Below, in pieces: positions 35,131-45,067 of a DNA stretch of 64,000 nucleotides (positions within the stretch are counted from its first letter, which is position 1; every line of letters starts with the position of its first letter). Below the pieces are notes generated by a model. It was not told the origin of the DNA and did no database searches. It saw nothing but the letters and a program-made list of their open reading frames with translations. The translations under genes and the position numbers were made by a program. The stretch comes from Nigrospora sphaerica. Taxonomy: Eukaryota; Ascomycota; Sordariomycetes; Amphisphaeriales; Apiosporaceae. Location of the stretch: contig JAGVVL010000022.1 in assembly GCA_018287875.1 (NCBI GenBank), positions 1,116,001 through 1,180,000 on the forward strand, given 5' to 3'.

Positions 35131-37207
35131 TAGAACTAGTGTCCTATATAGTAGCTCGGTAAACTATGGATGGCATGCTGCGTGATAGGATGATGGCCGG
35201 AATTTCCGCAGACTCAATCTATGAACACCAGAGGCTTTCCATGGTTGAGTCCGGCCACCTCGGAATTCCCGCCCCGCTCCCAGCCGCAACGCTAAGATCT
35301 ATATGCCCCACCAGCTTCTAGCTATTATGTTTCAAAATCCATAGCCGATGTAATTAATGTGCGTGCCTGCGTAAGCGCTGAGCCTCAGCACTGGATACCC
35401 GCAGCCCCGCTCTGCTCAGGGACGTGGTTCTAGGGGCGACGGACTGCTGCGGTCGAGATTTACCGTTTTCTCACTATCGTGGTCGCGTAGCTGCCGACCG
35501 CCTCCCGCGCGGGCGAACTGCTTGCAGTCGCGCTTTGGATGCACTCCACGGAAAAGGAGGCAGGTCGAAGACAGCGCTTTGCCGTTTGTGTGCCATGTTA
35601 CCAGTACCGTATATGTCTCCTATCGGGTTCATTAGCAGGCTTCGCGGGTGGGCGTTGTACAACAGATGCCGGCTTACTTTTTGTCCATATCCGATCCGTG
35701 GCCGTAGGGCTTGAGGTTTGCTCCTGTGGGTCTGTTGCCGCTGCTGACTAAGTTCAGGTCAGCCTCGTCAGTGCTATGAGAGACGATAGGCAGGGGTCGT
35801 ACCGTGGGACCCGGACATGCCGCTTGCGGGGCAATACCGTGGGAACGCCACCTAGAGCAATGCCTGGCGTAACATGCTCCATGCGTCTGCTGAGCCGCTC
35901 GACACGCCCAAGTCGACCTCTTCCTTCTCCTGCTGCCCAGCCTATGCCTGTGCGCCGCCGTGTTTGCCCTGTGCCCAGCTGCAATACCCAGCATCTCTCC
36001 CGGACTCTACAGCCCCTGCCAGCCATCCGATTATTCTACATGCTACATATAAGAAGACGCGCTGGCGATGCGCATGCCAGGGGCCCGGCCCAAACCGCCG
36101 GCCTCGTCAACATACCCTTTGGCAAGGTGACGGCCGGCAATTTCGCAACAACCTGTTGTATTTGCCCCATTGGCTGCAGCGAAAGATGCCGCTACCCGCC
36201 GGGTAGCCTCGATAAAGCCGGGCTGGATAAACATCCGATTTCCAGCATCCTATTCTGCAGCATCTACCCAATTAGTCATTGTAAGAACAACTGAGCAGCT
36301 ACACTCCTCCATTTTGTTCCTTACCATTCCGATGCCTACCTGCTTGCCAGGTGCTGCGGTCACACACGCGTCCTTGCGCGGGGTAGCCAGTAAGTAGCTT
36401 TGCTGGCACAGAGCGGGGCAGACCGAGGCCAGAAGAGCTATCCACAAGATTCTGCTTCGAGGCCCCTAGCTGTCACACGACGCCGCCTAATGCGTGGTTC
36501 GAAAGCGCGCCTGACCTAACAATTACCCATTATGACTGGCGCAGCGCCTAGAAAGAGAATTGTTTCGACCCCGATACCGGGAGAGAATGGCTTACGGTAA
36601 CCGGTCCACCGCCTACTAAACCGCACGCGAAGATAAAGAAATATGATCTACTTGCGCCCCGTTCGAAAGGCGACTAAGCGCGTTCTGGGGAACGATTACT
36701 GAGCGACTTGTGCATATGGGAAAACCGTCTGGGTGTGCTCCCGCCGGCACGGCTTCGCGGGTCCACGCTTTCGTGTTAGGCCCTCTACCTATCACTGTCT
36801 GCTGTTCCAGATGCATGAGTTGAGGCTTTAGTGCTGGTTTTCTCTTCGAGCACGGAAATGATGCCACAGGCGGGAAATCCGAAGTGGTATCGGGTTTTCC
36901 GGCACCTCTTTCAGTAGGGAGTAATACCGACATTGGGGTGGAGACATAACCACGCGTCAGCAACAGGCTGCCCTCTATGATGAAGTGATCTGTGCTGAAC
37001 GAGATGAATGGGGGTCCAAGCTCAGTGAGGCTACAGGTTAAGTTGCCGGCAGTCCGTACTGAGGCTATACCGAGATATATATTCAAGACCGGTAATACGG
37101 ACGTGAAGAGACTTTCTGGCTCCTTAAGCACAGTTTTATCCCTTCGTTTATCCTACTACAATCGCTACTCCCCTCCTGCGAGTATAAGGTCAATTCACCG
37201 CACCGTG
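35131..37207. other. Unassigned intergenic DNA
   Basis: About 2 kb without a supported gene. Short open frames on both strands lack domains. The last 100 bp must hold the GH3 promoter; CTACTACAATCGCTACTCCCC-like pyrimidine-rich DNA precedes the ATG. Confidence 0.4.
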
Positions 37208-39615
37208 ATGTGGAAATCCTTTGGTTGGAGTGTTGCTTCGGCATCATTTCTCATTGGCCCTACGGTAGCATTTGCGAACTCCACAGCCGCCTATTCTGCG
37301 CTGTTGTCTGATGGAAAAAGTACGTTATTCCAGGCCTCCAGTGTTACGAAACAGCCTTCAGCTAACAAATTCGTAGTCAACCTTGGCCCAGCGACGGATG
37401 CTTACACAAAAGCAGTTGCTTTTGTTTCGCAGCTCAGTCTGGAGCAAAGGTGGCACTCGTTACCGGACAGAGCTTCAATTCTGCGAACGTTACTTGGCAG
37501 GGTCTTGTTTCCAAGGATGGCGGTTCCGGCGTCAACATGGACTTTTATGTGTCAGGCTTCTGCGCCCCTTCCGCGCTCGCCATGACTTGGGACCGCGAGC
37601 TCATGCGTCAACAATCCAAAGCCTTGGGAGACGAATTTTACGGCCGTGGATACCAGATCATCGATAGTACCGTGGCAAGTCCCATGGGCCGTGTTCCTGA
37701 GGGCGGACGCAATGCAGAGGGCTTCGCGTCCGATCCCTATCTCACTGGCGTTGCATTCGGCTTGTCGGTTCAAGGGATGACGGAAGCTGGTGTAATCGCC
37801 GCGGGCCGTCATTTCCTGTTCAATGAGCAAGAGACAAATCGCATGACTGAGCCACGCTATTCTTCAAACGTGGACGACAAGACGACCCAGGAAGTTTACT
37901 TATGGCCCTTCGCAGAGAGCATCAAAAGTGGCTTGATGGCCGTTATGTGCGCCATGAACCGTGTCAACCAAACACTTTCCTGCGAGAACAACCAACTGCT
38001 GAGCGGATACCTCAAAACGGCAGTGGGATTTCCAGGACTTGTTTTTCCTGATGTTTCCGGCCAAGCAACTTCGTATGGGTCAGCCAACGCCGGGCTTGAT
38101 CAGGGTTCGCAGCAATATTGGTCAGAGTCCATCATCTCGGCCGGCATCTCTAACGGGTCCTTAACATTGGATCGCCTAAACGACATGGCAGTGCGTAACC
38201 TGATGGGCTACTACTTTACTGGCATGGATGTTGCCGATCAGCCCTCCGAGGCAAGCACCAAGGAATATCGCGACGTGCGAAAAGACCACGCCACACTGAT
38301 CCGCCAAGTGGGCCGAGAGTCGATCGTGCTCCTCAAGAATGACAATACTCACGGCCGCGGTCTGCCTCTTCGCAAACCCCGTACCATGTCTCTCTACGGC
38401 TCACACGCGGGGCCTGCCATTGCTGGCCCTAACCAAGCATTTTCGGTCCAGGGTACCCCAGTGACACGTACAGTGGTCATTTGGCAACAGCAGGGGCTCT
38501 GGACAAGCATCGTTCCCATATCTGGTATCTCCGTACTTTTCGCTCATGAACCGGGCTATTCAAGACGGCTCCATGATATGGTGGGTTTTGAACAACACTT
38601 ACACCTCTGAATCTGTGGGAGCACCTACGGGTGGGGGTGGACTACCCAACATGGGCGGGGACAACAGCACGAAGGAGGATTTCCTCGCATGGGTGGTGGT
38701 ATTCCTGACCTTGGCCAGGGAACCTCCATCACGCCATCCATCACCAGCTACGCTCATGACGACTCTGCGGTGTGTCTGGCTTTCATCAACGCCGACTCGG
38801 GCGAAGGGGCCGACCGAACCGAGCTTTTCAACGCTGAGCAGGATGCCATGGTGGTAACAGTAGCCGACAACTGCAATAATACCATTGTGGTGGTGAACAC
38901 AGTCGGACCGCGCCTACTGGAGTCCTGGATCGATCATGAGAACGTTACAGCGGTCCTGTACGCCGGAATGCTAGGCCAGGAATCGGGTAACGCCATTGCC
39001 GATGTACTGTACGGTGACACCAACCCGAGCGCAAAGTTAACATACACAATTGCCCGCAACGCATCCGACTATGCTGCTTCGGTTTGCCAAGAAGAGGATT
39101 GCAATTTTAACGAGGGAGTTAACCTGGATTATCGACACTTCGAGGCGAACAATATTTCAGCTCGATATCCTTTCGGCTACGGAATCAGCTACACTGAATT
39201 CACATACGACACTGCATTGAATGCCGTCCAGACTAACAAGGTGGCGCTGGCAAGCCGCTATCCAACCGGCTCTTTGGGATTGGGTGGACATGAGGACTTG
39301 TTTGAAGAAGTTGTTACCGTCACGGCTACAATTGAGAACACTGGTAACGCTGCAGGTGTCGAGGTGGCCCAGCTGTACGTTAGCTTCCCCGCCGAGGCGG
39401 CGCAGCCCCTTCAAGTTCTTCGCGGATTTAACAAAACAAACATTCTTAACGTTGGCCAGAAGGCGGGCGTGACGTTTTCTCTGCGGAGGAAGGACCTGAG
39501 TTATTGGGATGTGTTGGCACAGAGTTGGGCCGTGGCACAGGGCGAATACACCCTGCGTGTCGGTGCCAGTTCGCAGGACATTCGGGCTTCCACTACCTTG
39601 ACCATTGGAGAATAA
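37208..39615 (+). CDS. Secreted GH3 glycoside hydrolase (beta-glucosidase type)
   Basis: About 803 residues in one exon. Starts MWKSFGWSVASASFLIGPTVAFA, a signal peptide. N-terminal barrel: LSLEQKVALVTGQ-type stretch, NMDFYVSGFCAPSALAMTWD, GRGYQIIDSTVASPMGRVPEGGRNAEGFASDPYL, AAGRHFLFNEQE. The nucleophile position reads GLVFPDVSGQ where most GH3 enzymes have VMSDW, so the aspartate is kept but the neighbours are not. C-terminal domain: ESIVLLKND, VLYAGMLGQESGNAIADVLYG, NEGVNLDYRHFE, ARYPFGYGISYTEF, and a terminal fibronectin-III-like domain. Four one-base shifts are needed (A-run 37,446; C-run 38,456; G-run 38,493; about 38,690), all missing one base of a run. Activity on glucosides is inferred. 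Confidence 0.87.
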
Positions 39616-41465
39616 TGGACTTAGGGGTGCGATTTTTGTGTATTATAATCAACCCTCCCTAATTATACCGCGGCAGCCTGTCGAGACAGGCAATGGACAT
39701 GAGAGCCTTTGTCAGCTGCTTAATTAAAATGCGGAGCTAAGCCGGCCGTCAGTGAATTGTGACTAACCTCCGCCTTCATGAGAACGTTCCCAGCCCTAAA
39801 CACAGGATCTGGTTAGGTATTACTGAAATAAGCAATGCCCTTCGAAGGTTATATTCCTGACAACCTATCCTTCCAAGCCTACATTTCTGTCGTCCAAGCA
39901 GCAAGGGTCTGGGCTCACATATATGACAAGAAGGTAAGCACTGAGAACTCCCTATTCAGTTCGGAATCGACTGATTCAGGAAATCAACACCTCCATTTTC
40001 TCCACATCAAGAGTCTACCTGCCCCGTTGACAGTTCGCGCACCACAATCAGTACGGGTATAGTATCCATTCGCAGCTTCGCTCTTGCCCTACTCTCGAAA
40101 TAGATTCCTAAGGTTCCGTAGGGTATTGAGTACGGGAGGATATGTTCTCACAATATCATCGCCCAGGACTTTCTCATACCCTTAGAGCGCCCGTTGATAC
40201 ATGGCATTGGCCTCGCCTAAGCGGCCTTGGTCGGCGAAGCGGATTGGCAGGGGATCTAGTGCATGGAGCGGTTCTTCTCGTACTCACCGCCCCAGCATGT
40301 GACGCGGCTGGGTTCGCTATCCAGCCCGGGGAAAAAAACAGAGAGAGCAAACGCGAGCCGCATAATGGGCTACGATAAGAGATCACACCTCGAACTGCCC
40401 GGGAAGATTCGGGGTAAAGCAATGCCGCCAAATAGTATACTACTAGGAAGCTGATGGTCAAGTTAAATCTTTTTTTTAAATTTTGCAAAACGCAGCATCT
40501 CCATTTCTTATCAGATCAGCAAGTTAGCCCCCATAATCCCTTAAAATATAAATATACCAGCCCCATACATTTAAGCCAGTCGAAGAACAAATTTAGCTAG
40601 AAATCTAGCGTTATGCGTTACATTCATAAGGAGAGAACAAGCTGACGCCGAGGAACTGTACAGGATACGGCTTTAATAAGAAAGTCATATCGTACGGACG
40701 GTTTGTGCGAAACAAGCCGGAGTGCATCCGGTCAGAACACCATCTTCTGTTAACCCGATAGAAGACTTCTTAGGTTGATCCTGGATAGAGAGGAGGTGGT
40801 GCAAGGGGAACTGGCTGCTGCATAATAGGCCGTAAGGCGTGGGCTCATCTATAGGTGAGATGAATGGTTAGATTGTTTAGAGGCAATGACTATTAAGTCT
40901 CGTCGCGCTATAGAGACCTCTAGAGTACTGGTTCAAGCCTCTAGTTCACGCGAAAATGGCTTAAGAAGCCGACAGAGGTCTAGATATCCACATCCATTCT
41001 GTGTCTGACTATGTGTAGGGTCTCCCAATCTCTTGGGGAGACCCAGGGCAAATTATCTACTCTCTTATGTACCTACCCCTCCGATCTTTAGCATGCGTGA
41101 CAAGTCTTCATTAGAAATCCTCCTGTTCTTATGATTTTTTCATTCCCTGATAAAAACCGTGAATGATTCCTGATCCTTCGTGGCTCACGGTTAAATCATT
41201 TATGGATCACTGGTAAGCCGTGATCCATGCGACGTCAATTTTCAGGGGACCTAGGCTTTGTATGGCGATTCGTGAAGCTATAATTATTCTGTCCCTCATG
41301 GCCGGTTCCTCTATTGCTTTGCTCCCTAATACAGCTCGTGTGGCCTTGTCCCCTTTCCATAAAGATGTTGGACCTGGCGGCGAGTTTCATGGTAGGTAGC
41401 ATAATAGCTCGTGCCTGCGACGAATAACCGATGTGCAGAGGGCGAAAGTCAACGCACTACTATAA
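39616..41465. other. AT-rich intergenic region with hairpin
   Basis: No gene supported. A GGTTCAAGCC sequence (Pol III B-box-like) is near 40,931, and a GGGTCTCCC/GGGGAGACCC hairpin is at 41,018-41,044. Otherwise AT-rich. Confidence 0.4.
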
Positions 41466-41814
41466 CTAGTTTATATAAGTCTTCGAGTGTTGCAATCCCT
41501 GAATCTTGGTATAATATCCTATATACGACATGAAAATATAAAGAATTCTTACAGTGGGATTACACTTTGATCTCTGTCTTCCAAAGCTAGACGGGCACCA
41601 AGTTATGCAACCATGAAACCACCCACCTTCCTTCGGTATGGGCTGCATGCTCTCGGGATCCTGAGTGAAAGGCACAGCCCGCATCGCCGTCTCGGCCTTT
41701 CCGTAAGCGTCGTAGTCGTACAGCCAGGGCTGGACCTCCGGCAGGTCCAGTGGCTCGGAAATGGGCCCTTCAGCTCTTTTCTTAGTGGGGACAAAAGAGT
41801 TTGTCGCGCGCCTC

Positions 41815-41830
41815 CTGTTCGGGGCCGTCG
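41815..41830. repeat. Target-site duplication of the RIPped LINE (3' copy)
   Basis: CTGTTCGGGGCCGTCG, identical to 43,158-43,173, and encoding part of DGPEQ of the monooxygenase. Confidence 0.95.
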
Positions 41831-43157
41831 CTGTTGTTGTTGTTGATTTTTAACGTCCAGCTGGAGCTGTGAAGCTTCCTGACCTCCCTCTGGGGTACTA
41901 GGGATGCACCTAGCTGCTATATGCATTAGGTGTCTCTCGCTTCGAGGGCCCATCATGCCTTTCCCTAGCGACTCCGTTCTATTTGGAGTGCGCGTAGGTT
42001 CGTTTTCTCCTCTCTTAGTTCCGGCGAATTGTCCCGTCGGTCTCGCTTCGTTTAGAGCTCTCTCGGTCCCCTTATATCCTTAGTCGCTCTAGGGCGCCTT
42101 CTTCCGACCTGTAGGCATAATTACCTTAAGGCTGGGGCTTTCCCTCGGGTTAGTTTTAGGCCTGTTATAGGTCGTCTCCTTCCCTTAGTGTTTTATGTTT
42201 TTCTAATTCCCCGTGGTTAACGCCTCTACTTCCTCCCCTCCGGTCTCTTTATTTCTTCCATCCCCCTTCTTTAGGCCGGCCCCCTCTACTCTCTCTCGCT
42301 AGGACCCTGTTACCCCCTTATTTTTACTAACAGTCGCGTGCTCTTATCCGCTTACACCTATAGTAGCTCCTAGGGGCGGCTATCGGGTAGGTCCTCCCGC
42401 TAATGCTATCGCCGTTAGCTTAATGAGCTTAATATCTAACACTTCGTCCTGCTCGGCCTCGGCCCGCTTTGCTTCCTCCCGCTTAAGGTATTACTAGATC
42501 TAAGCTACGCGGTCCTCGCAGCACGCTATTAGCTTATAGAGCATAAAACAGATCTCCGTGAAGTATCCGGTCTTTTTATAGAATTCCGCGAAGGCGGCCG
42601 GGTTCCCGATAAGCTAGGTCCGGTATTCCTCTCGCTAATCTGGGTCCTCCGTATTCATGCATCGTAACCGCATGGGTTTGCTGGCCTGGTCCCACTCTCT
42701 TCCGTCCTCTCTTGGCTTCGGTAGGGGCGGGATAGGCCAGCCATCCTTCCGCTCTCGCGTTAGCTTGCAGTGGATGAAGTGTTCCGGGGTTTTCGTTTAT
42801 AGTTTATACCCGCTATAGGGGTAGTGAGCCTCGGCTTTATCGTGCCTATATCTCCTATAGTACTATTCGTAGTCGCCGTAGCCGGAGATAACCCCGAGGT
42901 AGTGTCTTAAGGTTCGTCTTAGTATTCGTATCGCTTTCGGGCATTTTCCTAGCCGATAGCTGCAGCCGGTTACTTTCTACCTCTCGGCGTCCGTCCCCTT
43001 AAGCTAACCTTCCGTGCTTCGGCGTAAAGGCTTCGTGCTACCGCCTTAACCCCGCTGCCGTCCCCTTAGAGTCTAGGTCTAGTGGTTCATGTTCTGTAGC
43101 CTGGTAGGCTTCCACATCCGCCCATTCGTTGCCTCGGATCCCGCAGTGGCCTGGGCT
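41831..43157 (-). mobile_element. 5'-truncated, heavily RIPped LINE with RNase H remnant
   Basis: A 1,327-bp insertion bounded by a perfect 16-bp duplication. On the minus strand it begins inside an RNase H domain (PGHCGIRGNEWADVEA) and ends with AAAAATCAACAACAACAACAG, a (CAA)n tail. All LINE hallmarks agree: 5' truncation, 3' repeat tail, target duplication. The plus strand is almost free of CA dinucleotides between 42,001 and 42,300 (I count two) and rich in TA, so frames are full of stops. That is a strong RIP signature. Confidence 0.9.
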
Positions 43158-43173
43158 CTGTTCGGGGCCGTCG
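43158..43173. repeat. Target-site duplication of the RIPped LINE (5' copy)
   Basis: CTGTTCGGGGCCGTCG, identical to 41,815-41,830. Confidence 0.95.
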
Positions 43174-43710
43174 GGCATGTGGAAAGCCGCTTTCTGGAAC
43201 GGAGGCGGGGGTCTTAGCTTAGGGACTTGGCATAGCCAGGGGTGAGAACCTTGCTTATGGTACGTACCTGCTTGAAAGTTTCTCTAATTATGGCTTCGCC
43301 CCAGGCCTTCCGCAGTTCCTTATGCAGCCGCAAAGCTTGGGGTACTTGGTTTTTGGACCGGATGTGGCCTAGCAAGGAACACAGCGCTGCACCATCCTCG
43401 ATGGCCGAGTTCGCCACTTTGGCCAGATATGGCAACATGGGGTGGCAAGAATCGCCCTTTATAATCAGTAAGCCTACCAGCAGGACAAGGGAGGCTGGTT
43501 TCTACTCAAACAAAGACGAGATTGGAACTTGAGTTGACCCATAATGACATCTGGTCTCCTAAAAACTTATGTCAGCCATGTTATGATATATGGGACCACA
43601 AAAAAAAACTTTTTCGAAACCGATCCCACACAGCGATAACTTCACAACCACGACTCTATAAGCTACCGGATAGCCCGGAAACTGTTCCTAGGGCTTCATT
43701 TAGCCTAGAA

Positions 43711-45067
43711 ATGGTCGATTCACCACCCTCGAGGCAAAGCGCGGGTGGTGGGAGCCGCCATAGGCCCGCCCCACCCCCGAGCCGTCACCTCCGGACTCAA
43801 GAATACCATCGCCAAGCAGCAACACGGCACCCGGACGCAGTCCAGAAGCCATTCGCAGCACTGTAAACAGCCTCAGACGCTTCTTAGCTGGTGATTCCGA
43901 CGTTGCGACCTTGGTCGCAGCCGTACAAGCCGCCATCCCGGTCCTAGAGGCGGCAGCTAAGGAACCAGATAGCCAGACTAGCATTGAGAGACGCATCGAT
44001 GCTATCGAGAACACGCTTCAGGCTATCCATAAGGATATCAAGGCCCCTAAGACATACGCTGCTGCTGCCACCGCCATAACCGCCGCCCCCTCACCTAGAG
44101 CCCCTCAGATAGCCAAGGCGCTTCCTCCCCGTCAGGAACGAGAGATCACCGTCAAGGCCACAGAGACAGAAGGACGCACCTACGCAGAGATCGTTCGCAA
44201 GGTCAACGCCGCCGCAGGGAGAGAGGCAGCAGTAGCAGCACGTAAGCTCCCTAGCGGAGACTACGCTATCACATGCAAGACAGCGGCGGAGAAACAAGCC
44301 CTAGAAGCCGACCTAGACTGGACCGCCGAGGCCTTCGGAGAGAATGCCTCCATCCAGAAGAGAAAGATCCTAGTAGTGGCCCACGGTATCAACAAGGAAG
44401 CCATAGAGGTGAGCCAGGGGCAGCTAGGAGCCCAACTCCGAAACCAGCCTGGCGGCCCCATCGATGTCCTAGAAGCGAAGCTCCTCGCAACGCCAAGACG
44501 TCGTCTAGGAAGGTCACAACTCTATATATCGCAGTCACCACGGTCCAACAAGCAGAACAACTATGCCGAGACGGCCTCATCTGGCAGTATGGCTATTATC
44601 CATGCGAGCCTTTCGCTGAAGGAGCGCAGCTTAAGCAGTGTTACCGCTGCTATCGATATGGACACATTGCCCGAGTCTGCCGCCACGCACGACGATGCGG
44701 GCTCTGCTCCTCGACTAAGCACGAGGAAAAAGAATGCCCAGAAACGGAGAATCAGAGCCGATATTGCTGTCCAGCATGCCGAGGACCACACACTGCGTGG
44801 TCTAAGGAGTGTCCAGTCCGCCAAGAGCAGGTCCAGATCGCTAAGGCTGCTTATGTCACGAGACCGAAGGGATTCGCACTGCCCTCACAAGAACCCCTTA
44901 AGCCAGCAGCCGAAGACTGGCAGACAGTACAGCCGCGGAAGCGTCGAGCAACCAGCTGCCGTACTAGAAGCACTGGCAGAGCCCGCAGCAGAGCCCACGA
45001 AGAGACAGACGACATGGACATCGAAACGCCGGAGTCAACACTGGATAGCATCCACGCTCGACCATGA
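43711..45067 (+). CDS. LINE A ORF1, Gag-like zinc-knuckle protein
   Basis: RNA-binding protein that coats the LINE transcript. ATG at 43,711 (MVDSPPSRQSAGGG); the frame then needs one extra C near 43,780 to join PSPPDSRIPSPSS and the coiled region IPVLEAAAKEPDSQTSIERRID. After KLL (about 44,485) another one-base deficit leads into SSRKVTTLYIAVTTVQQAEQL and three CCHC-type knuckles: CYRCYRYGHIARVC, CGLCSSTKHEEKEC, CPACRGPHTAWSKEC. It ends HARP with the stop overlapping the ORF2 start (ATGA). About 450 residues. Frameshifts again look like missing homopolymer bases. Confidence 0.82.

Larger units (their letters stand above)
41466..43496 (-). pseudogene. FAD-dependent monooxygenase (salicylate hydroxylase-like), 3' part, split by a LINE
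   Basis: Only the C-terminal region remains. Upstream exon: SLVLL, a 21-bp insertion, then GDSCHPMLPYL (the GD motif that binds the FAD ribose in this family), ANSAIEDGAALCSLLGHI, KELRKAWGEAIIRETFKQ. An intron follows (about 43,270-43,190), then FHMPDGPEQ, at which point 1.3 kb of LINE is inserted. On the other side the gene resumes EARDKL, RKELKGPFPSHWTC, PEVQPWLYDYDAYGKAETAMR, DPESMQP. The family hydroxylates aromatic acids with NAD(P)H. The N-terminal Rossmann fold (GxGxxG) is not found nearby. One-base deficits at 41,793 and about 41,742 recur. The LINE insertion and lost 5' half make this a true pseudogene. Confidence 0.8.
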
